Of a DNA stretch of 64,000 nucleotides, positions 43,657-57,300 are shown in pieces (position 1 is the stretch's first letter; every line of letters starts with the position of its first letter). The translations under genes were made by a program, and so were the position numbers. The stretch lies in the NCBI GenBank assembly GCA_013433145.1, contig CM024169.1, forward strand, positions 8,185,817 to 8,249,816, in the 5' to 3' direction. The notes under the pieces were generated by a model. That model searched no databases. It had not been told where the DNA came from and worked only from the letters and a program-made list of their open reading frames with translations. The stretch is from Ascaris suum. Its lineage: Eukaryota; Nematoda; Chromadorea; Rhabditida; Ascarididae.

Positions 43657-46600
43657 GAATTGCATAACGGCGTCAAGAAGATGTCCTACGAAGAGGAGAA
43701 CCAGTTTCGTTAGTAATTAACAAAATCGACGCTAAAGAGGCACACACAAGAGGTCATTGAAAACGCATCAAGTTTAGTGCCTCGCTGCGATCTTTACATC
43801 TATTTACGCACACACGTCAAACAACATATGATCGCAGCTTCCGGTGCTCAAAGCGTTTCCAACTTACGCTCTTGCGTGAAACATTCTCATAAAATTTACC
43901 ACTCATCGCCCTTGTAGATGTTCTCATCAATATAGACTTCGATCTTCAGCGAATAGAAACAAACTTGGAGAAGTGTGTCAGCGAAGCCCACGTCACATAT
44001 GCGTCGACAAAACCCTCATCTAGTCAACCATTTTCATAAATAGCCGATAACAAATAACTACTAGAAATAGCATCTTCACGTTTTTATTGACCCAGTAGTG
44101 TGCATAAATTTTCCTCAGGTTTTTTCTTGAAAGTTTCCTTCCCAAGTTGAAATGTTTATAACCCTTCTTGATGTTGAGGAATTAGCACTCGATATATGAT
44201 AGAGATTATGTGCACATAATTTCATGACGCTATTTTGAGCACTTTCCAACCTGAAACTACTACAGATGCAGACGAACATGTACATACATTTGGAGACGAC
44301 TGTGCCCTAGCACGATTCAAAAGCGCACATTTGTGCAAGTGCAAATAATAGGCCTGTTTCGTGCAAAATTTGCGTAACCAGTGGGTCTTCTCAAATGTGA
44401 CCGCATTATTGCACATCTCTGGTGCGGTTCGTATGCATTTTGGCAAATATTTTCGTTTGCAAAGCTCGTTATAGCAGTGTCATATCTGCGCATGTATGTA
44501 TGCGTGTATGCCTTCTTGTAAAACAAATTCAGTTCAGATGTGAGCCTCATGTTAACTCATGCTAACCTCTTGTTAACGTCATTTTTCTGCAGCAAATGTA
44601 CATCTTCAACACTAAGTAAGCCTCGTTTCTTGCCTCATGGGTGTGGCCAGAGTTCCACACACAACTCAATTAAAACAACGCCTGTAAAAGGTATTTAGAC
44701 AATAAAAACTTCGACGAAAAATTACTCTGTTTGAGCAGTTATGCCATATTAACACACTGCCAATCTCACTAACTCATCAACTGCGCTAAAGTGGCATATG
44801 ATTATGTGACCAGATTTTTGATGAAAAAATTCAAACGGCAAATATAATCGAAAATTTATTCAGGCAGGAATTTTAATTTCCACAATGGAATTGGAGACAA
44901 CTTTGCAAACAACAAATCACAAAGTCTAATTAGAGCTTAATGAGTGCTGCTAGTTTCTACATTACTTTTGCGCAATTTCACCGATGCAAAGTGCAAATTC
45001 TAATCGTTTTTGATCATTCTAAGGTTTTTGGTTCCAAATTCCCTCATAAAAGTACCTTTTTTCGATCCCTTACAACGGGAAAACATTCGTTATGCCCTTT
45101 ATCGAAGGCATATAACGAGTCGGAACCAATGATTTTTGACAATGCACTTTTCGGAATATTTTCACTTGCTTTCTTTATCTACCAATCACGCAGCGCTGTA
45201 GCAAAAAATATGTGAAGTTTTTGGGGACTACTTATGATTATTGGCTCAATTTTCCGAACTCAGTTCTCAATGAAAATAACTCTCAAAAGAGAACAGCAAG
45301 CTCAATATTTCGTTTAGACACTAACCCTTAAAACGCTTTCAAGTCGTATCACTGAATGCGCCTAGCAATTAAAAGAGCTTTCGCGAATTCGTTAGAGGTT
45401 TAGTAGCGCATAATTTCAGGAAGCTATGTAACATTTCCATAACAGTCCCGAAATCTTTTGCATTGGTATATGCAACAACCTGCTATCTATTGCGCTCATT
45501 CTTCTTTCTTCTACTGGCTAGTCTCTTCACTCTCAATTTTACCGTTTAGTTCACTTTGAGAGGAAATAGGAAAGAAACAATTTGCAAGAAAGATCACTGC
45601 TCACAACAGTTTCATTAACGTTATCGACTTATCAAACGAATTCATCCTGAACAATGTAGAACTGATTAATGAGAACTCTACCAGGTTTAGGTTCAGCAAT
45701 TCAAAACAGCCATTACTTCCGTAGAATTCAACGTCCAATAAGCGAAACTGTAATAGACTCATTCTTGAATACCCAAACGAGCGTAACTACTGGGACTAAT
45801 TGTTGCATACAGAAAAAGGTTGAGTAATATTTAGCCAATCAAGCAACAAAAGTATCCCACATAGATGTCTACAAGATTACTGCAATCTGTGGTAAATGAG
45901 AATCCTCTTACTTGATGAAAAACTTTTTTATACTAGACGAACAATTCCGACTGATTTAGTGCACATGAGCTATGTAACGCAATCTTCTCTATCAATTTAA
46001 TTAAAAGTGATCGCCATAAAATGAAAAACATTTATTAAGGTTTATTACTTCAACGAGTCACTCCACCATCAAAGCAAACATTAACGCATCCATCTCTTTC
46101 TTACGGAAATGCAATTAACGATAATAAATACAATTATTCACTCTAAATGCGGATACTTACAATAACGTTAAAGAGTATTTCCACTATGGATTTTGAGAAA
46201 GGGAAAGATTTATTGCACCTTCTCACCGGAATGTCGGATGTTTTTCACACGAATTTCGAGTGAATTCCACAGCATCCAATAACAAATACTTGTGATTGAT
46301 GAGATGGAAGTTTATGATGCATAGTGAAGCTATGCCATATTCGAGTCAATTCAACGTTCAGAGAGCACAACAACGTGGCTAGTCTTCGAGAATTATAAAA
46401 AAAAAGAAATAAATAAAACGACAATCCAAACAACAACAGCGATGAGTTCGACAATCAATTTATACAAAACGATTCAATCTTAGCAACACCCGCATGGGAG
46501 GACTGTACATCAAAACAAATTAAACAGATGTGCAGGCAGTGCTGGAGTTATGGTAACCGAAACGATACGATGAAAAGACCACAGCTGCTGTTCATTTTGG

Positions 46601-47752
46601 CCTATCCACTTCATTGATAATTTCATTTTTTTTTCTAAACGACCATCCCTCACTTCCTGCTTCCCTCCCCATCACACCATCCCTCCTTCATATTGCATTT
46701 TTCGCTCTCCATCATTCCTTCTCGCCTTTTCGCCGTTATCCGTAATAGACTGCATATCTGTGTACAATACACTGAAACATATGTACATTCAAGAGGCGAA
46801 TCAAAAGGCAGTCGAAGGCTGGGAGAGAGAGTGAGAGAGAGGGCGATAAAATACCGAAATAAGATGGCAAAATGCAATGTTTAGTTAAAAAGAGAACAGA
46901 CATCACTTTGAAAGTACGTTATTCAGCATGCGGAAAAGGGAAGCATCGTGGAAATAACTCGACAAAGGTGTTTTTGCAACACTGCTCTCATCGGTGCAAT
47001 CAACGTGCAGACCGTCTTTCGACGTTTTCTGACCTTAATTAAACAACGACGGTACAACGCTTTTTTAAAATCCTTTTATTCCATTTATTTCCATCTCCTT
47101 TTAAATCTCCGTGGAAGAAAGAATCATACATAACGTACTCTTTAAAATTTTGGGTATGGCTACCCGGTAGCCAACCTTATTACATTTTTGGCACCCATGT
47201 TACAAATATCGTCAGCAGATTCGACGAGAGCAGGTGGACGAACACGCAACGGTTGCAACACTCCCATCGAATCCAAGAATGTGCGTGGCCATCGAAAGCT
47301 TCATCCCAAGCGAGTTCTTTTCCGTGATAAGCTTGCTACAAACTAACGTACACGTGAGCATAGGTGCTTGCCGTCAGTGAATAGAACGATGGGAGATTTC
47401 GAATAGATCGTAGAATGTGAAGGGATGGGGAGAGTGGCGTTAGTTTACAGGCGGTGTTTATGCATGCAGCAAACAGGTGAGGTTGGGTTTAGCACGCTAG
47501 ATGGAATGAGAAATCAGATGCTATATAATTCAATTTGGTTGACAATTCGTCTGACAATAAAACGAAAACCAAACTCACGTCCGTCGACTGCCCTCTCCGC
47601 AGACTCACTTAGTTTGTTGAACGAACCTTCCGACCGAATAATTTGAAGTTTTAATGCAAAAAATAAAAGAAGAGGCGCAAATTAGAACATGCTAGTCCCT
47701 CGCCATGAACACATAGGTGACACATAAACGGCTTTATAGAGAGAAGACTTAC
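43657..47752. other. Region without a secure gene
   Basis: Contains one strongly spliced-looking mini-exon on the plus strand (tttttctgcag|, ATG, |gtaagc, about 44594-44616) and a GA-rich run at about 46820-46843. If the protease-like exon at 47753-47944 is real, its remaining exons should lie here on the minus strand; I could not find a His- or Ser-site exon (no GDSGG). Confidence 0.3.
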
Positions 47753-47944
47753 GAAGGATGTAATGATAAAGTGATCATTGAGGAAAACACCGCCGACAAA
47801 ATTATCACTCGATAAAGGCGCTGATCGATGTGTTGAGCACAAGTCTTTATGGAAAAGTGGTGGATGTTCGGTAGCTAACTGAGGATTTTTGACGTTCCAT
47901 CTGTGTTCAGTTGATAGACAAGCTATGAGGGAGGTGGCTATCAT
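47753..47944 (-). CDS. Possible first exon of a secreted trypsin-like protein
   Basis: 64 codons from ATG to TTC|gtaagtctt. The first residues MIATSLIACLS look like a short signal peptide. Near the end NFVGGVFLNDHFIITSF resembles the S1-protease segment that precedes the catalytic His (FCGG-x-LI-x-x-x-x-ILTAAHC), but the usual Cys is Val. It starts about 260 bp downstream of the ADAMTS-like stop codon in the same direction. Alternatively an acceptor within it (gaacacag|A, 47900) makes it an internal exon. No downstream catalytic exons seen. Confidence 0.3.
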
Positions 47945-48205
47945 TTAAAAAGAAAGCGTCGATGAGACAGCCACAAAGCATAATGGTCCGCAAAGACACA
48001 ATGGCAAGATTACCGCCGAGCACCTTTCTCGCCACACGGTGGCAAAGCTAGTTCGCGACCAATGTGTTTTTCCGTAATTGCGAACACACAACGACAGCTG
48101 TATAATATTGCAGCACTCACACTCGATGAATTGCAGAAGTTAAGGCAGTAGCGAGCATTCACAATGGATTTTAGAGCATTCAAACACGGCAAACACTCAT
48201 AGCCG

Positions 48206-48339
48206 TTAACATCGGCGTATGCGGCACACTTCTCGCTCGTACTCGTTGCCTCCGCAAGCGCCCGAGCCATAGCACTTGCGGACTCGTTTGCGGATTCCAT
48301 TTCCGCACGTCTCCGAGCATGTCGACCAGTAACCCCAAC
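48206..48339 (-). CDS. ADAMTS-like: last TSP1 repeat and stop
   Basis: Acceptor acattttag|[22 protein letters not shown] then CYGSGACGG ... REVCRIRRC and TAA. A complete six-Cys repeat ending on its final Cys, so the protein stops immediately after the domain. The other two frames across this exon are also open and could mislead. Confidence 0.92.
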
Positions 48340-51300
48340 CTAAAATGTCCATTCAGCACTCTGCACACGATTTGGCCCCATTCTCGCCAAAGATCACCCT
48401 TATGCAGCATTAGTGCGGCATCACTTCAAATACGACAAATGTTAGCTCTTTTATTATTATGAAACGTTTATTATTATTATTATTATAATTATTGCCAAAA
48501 GTTATATCCTCTCATCATCAGCGATACAATAAATCGGTTGTCACAACTAAGGCTAACGTTATTTAGACTGCTGTATGCTGTATCTGCTCCGATATAGATA
48601 TGAGCCCATTTTTGATTAAAGGCACTTTGGTTATTTGAGTCTTGAGTTCTATGACCCCACCAAGAGCATTCAAGCACCTTTCTCACTCATCACAATACGG
48701 CAGTGAAAGCTGGTTAGTTACAAAGATGTTGAGTTACAAGGAAGCTACCTCAAAAGGAAACCTGACGCATCTATTTCCGTCGGAAGAGCAGACGGAGAGC
48801 CAAGAATGGAATAAAGCAGAGTAAATCCCATATGAATTTCTTTCACAACGTTCGTTGTACGTGTATTCTTCCATATGTCGTTACCCGTTCTAGCTTATTT
48901 TTTCAGTGATTCCTCTCAAATGCGTTGCTTCGCATGAAATCTGGCAGCCTTGGGACTTATAGACTATGAAATAATTAAAAACAAGGTTGATATAACTGTT
49001 ATGTTCAACTATTATAACGAATAAAAGAGATAGCACGCTGAAGAAGGTAATAGCCATGCGAACACCAGAACATTCCATTCGCTAGGACTGCTGACTGAAT
49101 GAGCGAGCACAAACGATCACGCAAACACACCACATCCACGCATACATACATTCACAAATCAGCCCACCGCAAGCAAGACAGCTCATGCAAAATCAATAGT
49201 TTCGTGTTAGCGGATTATAATATTCGTTCAGCGTCAGATAACGCCTGCATAGGCTCGCAGAACTTGAAGGGGGAACGATGGTTGAATGGGTACCAAAACA
49301 CTAAATGTTGGCTCATTTCTTTTAACTAGTCAAGCCCTAAAGCAAACGTTATTATGTTATCTTGGTGGTGTTCACAGGGGATGGCATACTACTAACCGAA
49401 TTATTCATCTCAAGCTCTGACTGACGCTTCAACGTTTCAAATAACACGGGGTCAATCTCATGCGTACGCGACAATGTGCCGTTATCAAAAAGCCAGAAAC
49501 GACGAATCGTTTTCTTGCGTGATGGAAATTCATTGTTTAATGTGGGCACGGGTTTAGTGCCATTTGCTGAGGATCGCGGTTCGGCAAGCGTCGTTGCAGA
49601 CGTCGTCGACGACGTTTTGACCTCAGCAGTCGTAGTCTCTTTAGAGGTGAATGTTCTTATGGTAACTTCCTTTGTTGTAGCCGACTTTACCGGATCAGAT
49701 GCTTCTGTCGTTGTCACCGTTGAAGCGTTTAGTGAAGTTGAGGTGAATGTTGTCGCTGGCCTTGGAATGAGAGTGGTTTCTGGAACAGTAGGAGTGATTG
49801 TGGTAGAGGTTAAATTTTCCTTACCTCCCCACGTTGCATCCCATTCGCCGCAGGATCCTTGATTGCACATTGCAGAATCCTTGTGAGAGCCTGGACAGTT
49901 ACCGTACTGACAGTGACGAGTACGCCGTTTCACGCCGCTACCACACGAAACGCTACATGAGCCCCAGCTCGACCATCCTGACCACTGACCACTGGACGAC
50001 AAACATGGCTTTTCGTTGCAAAATTGCTGCTCCACACCACTGCCAAAACAGTTGCCATCTGAACATCTCCTGGAAAAAAACTTCAAGATCTTTGCACCGA
50101 AAAGAATTTATTTCAGGTTATTGAGCACTTCCACTGCAACTGAAACGAATACAAATTGCTCTGAATTTTAAAACATTTCTAACACTTTATTCGGATAAAT
50201 GAACTGACTATTCCTTGTACCTGCAATCTTTAAAGTGAGAAGCGTAAAGACCGAAATTTTCCCATTTCTTCGAAGCAGTGCTTCAAAAAAATGAATTCCT
50301 CCAAGCATCGGGTGAATTTTTTACCGCGTTTCGAACACCACTGTTATCAAGGCTTCTGAAAGAGCGCAAAAATTCGCATTTACGACATTCTCTTAAGAGC
50401 GCACATTCCGCATCGCCATTCATTTTGACATCATATTTTACGCTAAAAATTGTTCTCATCCAATGTTTAAAAAAAGTTCGTATGGGTTCTGCAAATTTGC
50501 TTTGAAAACTTCGCTCATAACGACGTCAAGTTTGTGTATGTTTAAGTGAGATGTCCTTTCATCTCTCCGGTAGTTTCAATTCAAGAATCACTGAAGCTAG
50601 AGTTGCAAATTTTGACAGATATAATAGAGACGGTACTTCATAGGTCATAGAGTTACCTCTAATAGTTCATCAACTTCATGGTCTTTGCTTAACTGCATAG
50701 TTTCGAACATTTATCCCCCATCATAAGGTACGCTCTAACGATGCAACAAAAAGCTAGCCATTCAATGCTATTGAAAGAAACAAGTTGAAATAATGGCAAA
50801 TTTTCGGCAATTCATTTGAGATTTTCGAAAAGCCTATCGTGATCGTCCAGCTACGAGAGTCCATAAATCTTAAACAGCACTGCAGAAAGAAAATTCAGGT
50901 GTTGAGATGCCTAAAAGCATGTCATTCACTTGAGCTCAACTTGTATTAACGAAAACCTGTTAAATCTCCGAAAAGGTCGGTTCGCTATTTTTATTCAGTC
51001 AAAACGAGGCATGGCCTAAAGTCTTGAAGTATAGGAATTGACAAGAAAAAAGGAGATTAAAAGATTTTGTTCCCATCACCAAAATCTAAAAGGCCGACAG
51101 ATATTACAGAAATATAAAAGGATGCATGATGAAAGATGCCTTGTTCTCGAGCGAAGACCCCGACCGCATAGCTGAGAGCATTCCGACCAAGCTCCCCATT
51201 GCAGCCAATGAGAGGAAGTAGGACAACTTCCTAGATTGCAAGACATTCGTGATTGTCCCGATCCGTCACATGGCTCCTAGAAAATAATAACTTCATTAAT

Positions 51301-54300
51301 TACTATCTGCTTTTCTAATCACTTTACAATAAAATGAAAGGGACTTTTAGGCACTTCGATGGTAATTATTACAGAGTCATATGATAGAGAACTTCGAGTA
51401 AAGAAGGAAGCTTAACACAAACCTAATCGATAACAAAATATTCAACGAACGTTATTCACTCTTGAAGCATTCAAGGCTCAAAATTATGCGCTGCCTGATA
51501 AAGGCTATTTGTTTGCCCAACTAAGGACAAGATGAGTTGTTGAAAGCGAGCAGTGAACAAAGAAGTGGAAACACAAGCTAGAAGGATTGGCAAAATGTGC
51601 GCTTCTTGTAAAACCACTCATCGATACACTCAAGACAACAATCCTCAAAAAATTTTTCTTCGATTACGAGGTCCCTAAGCAATTCTGGAAGTTGGGACGG
51701 AAACTGCAAGGTAAAAGCCGCCTGCTTGGCGCAAAAGACGAAAAGGAGGCGAACATCGAAATAATGCCTCAAATGTATTTTCTTGTGCAGTCGAACGACT
51801 TCAATTTCGTCAATTAAAAAAATCCTTAAGGCCGCACTTGTCTCATTCCAGACTGAAACTGACTTGCAAACTATAGAGCACCTTTAAATGCTAATAATCC
51901 ACTGGAAGACTATCTAGACTTCAGAGATCATTTAGGATACGGTATCCATGAGCGCATATGTAAGCCATCAAAATGAGCGCATATCGCCGTGACGCAACTG
52001 TCATTTTTCCACGTTTTCGAGCCTTTAGGCTTGAAACATCTTTAAAGTTTTTTTCATTGTTAACGAGCTACTCCGTTTCAAGTTTTTCAGCATTTTCCCC
52101 AGCTTAGTGCGTCAAAATGCACCACAACGGATTGAATAGATGCCACTTTGAATTAAGCATTTATTGTCTGGGCTAGTCGTGCTCGCAACATTCCTAAAAT
52201 AAACGAATTAATATTGAAAGGGGGTGTAATACTGAGCAATACAGCACGTTTACGCTAATGCAGACGAATTAAAACGACAAGTATTTGCATTTATAATTTT
52301 ATCGAACGGTCTGGTAAATGCATATGTGAACTACCGAGTAGTACGAGTAAAAATAAATGAGTTTGCATAAGATTTCATATTCGCCAATCTCCACAGATGC
52401 GCACAAGATGCGTTCATCACATTCGATTGGAGTGACAACAAAATTAGGAAGCAACCGGATGAATGCTGGGATTTCCAGGCGGTCATACATGCAGACGTGT
52501 GCACACACAAACACTAGTAATTAGTGAATAAACTGTTATCAAGGTTACTATCATTGAAATTGTTGAGAATTCTAACTATCACTGCGGCGCGGAAGATACT
52601 CATCTCGGAGATGCAGTCTTTCACTGCACGAACAATTGATTAGGCTGTCAGGTGGCTGTATAGTAAAGTGGAACGGTGTGCGCGTCGTGCATGCACTTAT
52701 GATTTCACTTTTTACATTCTTCAGCGTCCAAATGATCAACGCTCAACGAAAGTAATCGGTTCCATAGATGGGCCCATCAAATGTTCCGAAGCTGGCAAAT
52801 ATGAGGACAACCTTCCACTTGTTTTTATTATTAACTACCAGCTGAGTAATTGTGATAAAGGGTTAGCGTTAGAAAGGAGTAGGGAGGAAGAGGGGAAAGA
52901 GAAGAGGTAGGTGCTTGCACAGATTTTCGGAGATGCGGCAATCGAGCAGCAGCGCTACGAGTAATTCTGTAACAATTTATGTAGAAGTGACCCACTGGAA
53001 TATATAAATAACTGGCCTTGTATATAAAAAATCAGTCTATGGGCTAAGAGAGTAGTTGCGGAATGAGAAGAAATTAGAATTCACGAAAAATTGTGAATTT
53101 CATCGAAGGAATCAATAATTCAATGCAGTTTTCAAAGACTTTATTCCAAGCTCTCCCCGAGGGCAGAGGGGACTTCGAAAGCATCACTGAAGGGGATAAC
53201 GAGGGCGAAATTACGTCTTTTCATTGTGACCAAATAGTTGCATTAATTTGTCGTCTTTTCAAACGATAAAAGAATGAAGCAAAACTTTGTAATGATTTAT
53301 CCGTCTTAAAATATGTTGTTCACAGGCAAAATGCACTCGAAGACTGATGCTATGTACCTTTGTGCAGTATCGGTTCCTTGTTTGTATGCCAGGTCCACAA
53401 CTGGTCGAACAGCGTGACCATTCGGTCCATTTACCCCACAATCCAACAGTCCCCGTATAGCAAGAACCCATGTCACACTGACGCACTTCCATAGAGTTAC
53501 CTGCACTAAGCATTAGGATTCTTTTTTTGTCCTGGAACAAAGACATCAGAACGAAAGAGGAGAAAAACAGAAAGGTTACTGCAGCCCCATTACTTTGAGA
53601 TGAAAACGATAAGCTGAACTGAGTCACTTTAAAACAACACTGTTGTGCGTGCAGAAAACACAAATGTGCAAAAATCGACTGCTTTTACGTACAGCTACCC
53701 GCGCCATAAATACATCTCGCCATGTAATGGCACGCTAAGCCCGTTCTTATTTTATGGCGAAGGACAAGTTAGAGATATCGCATTAATGGTCATTATTAAT
53801 GACCATTTAAGTTCTGTTTAACCTGCACTGACCTCACAGCTTTTGTTTGCCATTTAACATGCCGACTATAAAAGTGTGTTATTTCAGCGCAAAATGTAGC
53901 ATTTATATAGAAATTTTATTTAATGTACTCAAAGGTGAAAGAAACTGAGCTTTCTCACCTCCACAAGAGTAACCAAGTGTATTTTGAGATGAAACACATC
54001 TGCGATATCTGGCTTGTGAGCCCTTGCCGCACGTAACTGAACACTGATTCCAAAGAGTCCACTCGCTCCAAGATTCGGTCGATTTGCTTGGCTTCGGACA
54101 TGGTGCAGACGAGCATGGTGCACGCTCCACCGATTGACCATTGCAATGTCCGCTAATGCAGAAGCGAGTTCTGAAATAGTTAAGCCTCTCCAAAATAATG
54201 AAAAAACTATCCGATGAAAGTTGCAAAACGCAAATAGTCTGCATTCTGATTGAGATGTAATCTACTTTCTATTTTCAAACGACCACAGCGTTGTATTTCG

Positions 54301-57300
54301 TTCGATGAACTACTATGCTGCATACCTATTGCTGGCGAGTAGTGATTAACTTGATTAACTAGTAGCCATTACTAACTGAAATTCTGCGGTAATTACGTGA
54401 TTTCTCATTGATTGTTGAAAAGTAACATTCGCCTTTTCCTTTCGGAATTCTATTCGGCTTGAAAGTAACGTTATTTTTAATCGGCACCCACAAAAGTAGT
54501 TGACTTTTTCGATAATAATAATCCTATGTGTGTGAATAAAAAAAAATCGCACCGGTCTTTCTGATGCGCATTTCTATATTAACAAGTACCATCCAATACA
54601 TTAGCGCCTTTGAAATTTTAGTTTTGGTTCCAGAATCCCGAAACTCTGGTCCTCTTCCATGAATTTCTCTCCTGGATCCAATTTCTTGACACTGGTGACG
54701 CAAACAACTACTCATATGCTTCGCTTGAACATTTTTAGTCGGAAAATTGAAATTTGTGTAGCAAGTGGAGTGACTCAACGATTCTCGTAACCACATTAAG
54801 AAGCTCGATTAAGAAGATGATTGCTGGAAAAAGTGACAGTGTTAACTTCTTTTCGGAACCATCCAGAGGATAGAAAAGGAGCGAGGATTTGAAAAATAAG
54901 CTTCTCATAACTTCAGAGAAGAACCTCGAAAACAACTGCCGGAGAACGTCGAGGTAGCAGAACGATGTGTTGAAATCTTCATTTCACTGCTTGCAACGCA
55001 ATACGTTCACAGAATTGCAACCTAATAAATGAAGAGAGCAAAATTCCCACGTCTGCTCATTATGAAAATTGACTGCACTTGTGAGCTGTTCTATTTTTGC
55101 TGAGAAATGAAAGAGAAGATAGGAGACGCCTCCACGAACGACAATAGGGGACCATTGACTTGTTGAATAGAAATGCTCGTCTAGACCTGAATCACATGAA
55201 ATCTTGAAAACCGTCTCTTTTCTAGCTCAATGTGATCTGAAAGAATATTTCGACCATAGAAAACTTTTCTTGATAGGCAATCGTTTTTCATTCGATTATC
55301 TGCAAGATTACCCCAGGCGTTAAACCAATTGATGCTATAACCATCTTGTTTTGTCAAACTTTACGAGAGAATATCAGTAACGCAAAAATGTTGGGAAAAT
55401 ACATAATGCAAGTGCGTGATCTACGCGGAATGCTGCATTGGGTGAACTGCAAGTCAATTTTGTTGAGATGGTTCATGAGCACTTAAAGTTTTCTATGAGA
55501 AATGCAAATTTTCTTCATCTGAGACAAGATTTCGGGTCCGAAGGAGCTTTTCGTACGGAAACTGCTTTTGTAATATTCTTCGGTGAAAATATTCTAAATC
55601 AGTTTTTATTAGAATTGATAGCTGAATAAGCATCCGAGAGCTGTCAGTAGTAAATTCGTAGAAGTTGGGGAGGGGAGGGAGGGGAGGGGAAGAGAGGGGG
55701 TTAATCCGACGACATAAAAAAGGCAGACTGCCTATGCCAAAACGCCCCGAAGTCGATACATAATATTTTACTGAATTTTTGATAACAAAGAATAGTTCGT
55801 TTTGTCAGTCACCGAAGTGGCAAAATCGTTGACGAAGGAAGCTGATGTTCAAGCGAGAACGATAGAGAAAGATCGAGGCGAGTATATATCCACTGCTATA
55901 TATCCACATTGTTACGCCACGTTGAGAGAGTTTCAAATGAATTCTCTCCAAGAAGAAACGATTTGTTTAGCACTGCCAAAGCTATCGACGCGACAACTCT
56001 CGAACCTTCACTTTTCGTTTATAACTCCCCCTCTCCCAGCTCCTCCTCTTCCTTTGAAACCAATGCCAAAAGCAAAGTGGGGGCAAAATTAATTAGTAAA
56101 TGAAGCAGTGAAGACTGATATGATGCAGGAATTAACAATAGCGAACTATTGTTCATTATCTCGAAACTTCAAAAAAAAAAACGATGGGCATAAGCGCGTT
56201 GATCACAAACAAATTATTTAATGAGTAAGTTATAAACAGGTAAATAATTAGTTATCACTACAGCGGATGATAACCGCTCAAAGTCCGGTATGAACGTGTG
56301 CTCTCACTTATGTAAATAAATTTGATAAAGGATAAAAATTTCCTTTTTTTTTTGAAACGCATTGCTTCAAAAGGCTCTCACTTGTTTGCTGTAAACTCCG
56401 AACTGCTTCTTTTTTTTCACTCCAATCACAGAAGACTTCATTTAAGAGCAAAATCTAATACACATCAAAACACTTCTCTGCGAAGATCAGTCGAATGCTT
56501 TCAGTTGCAGTGAAATTAAATAAATGGGGAAATTCTTTTTTAGAGTCAATAAAATCGATGCTCATAAATTTTGAACGTTTTCAGCGCTCACTACTCAGTA
56601 GGGCAATTATAATTCAACAACACAAAGAAACAAGTAAAAAAACTGTTGTAAATCTCATCACGGTAATTATTTCTGAACTTGTATTTGTGACCTGACTATT
56701 GAGTGAAATGATAATTTCCGATTAGGGATAAATGCAAACTGAGGAAGAAAATGAAAGAAAGAACATATGTGGCCAACAAATGAACGGGCAGGAAACAAAA
56801 AGATCCTTCGAAAATGCCCGAACGATCACCGTAGGACGGAAAAAGATCTCATTTTACAGAACAGAGAATGCTTAACATTACTTTAGGAGAGATAAAGCAC
56901 AACAAGCTGGAGGCTCGCCGAAAAGTGACAGCTGCCACTGAGGAGAGTGCGAAGTCTACTTTTATGCATCCAATGTTGCATTATTTCAATAACAAACTCC
57001 TCCATCCATTTGGATAGTTTCAAAACTTCCCTCTTCATTACGAAAAACTGAACACTTCAAGCATGAAGAAGAGTTCCTTCTCATAGAATCTTCGACCCTA
57101 GTTACGATTCTTCCCAAGTAAAAAGCTATTGAAAACCTGCTCCACAAGTTGTTAAGCGAAAGTTCTGAGAACGACACGACGATTTTTACTCCCCAAAGAT
57201 GCACAAATGGAGCAGCAGCCGCTACGTGACAATACCGCAGTGGTGCATGCCTGATTACATTAAAATGCGGAAAATATTACTTATGTTTAAGAAGAAATGA

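Noticed and set aside
47161..47340. Minus-strand frames containing LDSMG, first read as a diverged GDSGG protease site
   Set aside because: Surrounding residues do not fit a serine-protease active site and no splice path connects it to 47753.
48010..48300. 96-codon minus-strand frame rich in Ala/Ser/Glu
   Set aside because: Overlaps the last TSP1 exon in another frame; the TSP1 frame explains the DNA with conserved Cys and Trp.
49476..49862. 128-codon plus-strand frame rich in Val
   Set aside because: Antisense shadow of the Thr-rich extension of the ADAMTS-like gene (Thr codons read as Val/Gly in reverse).
50225..50385. Minus-strand segment with strong acceptor (gctctttcag) and CAG|gtacaa donor in the ADAMTS-like intron
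   Set aside because: All three frames contain stops, no Cys/Trp TSP1 pattern, and the true exon was found at 51140-51276.
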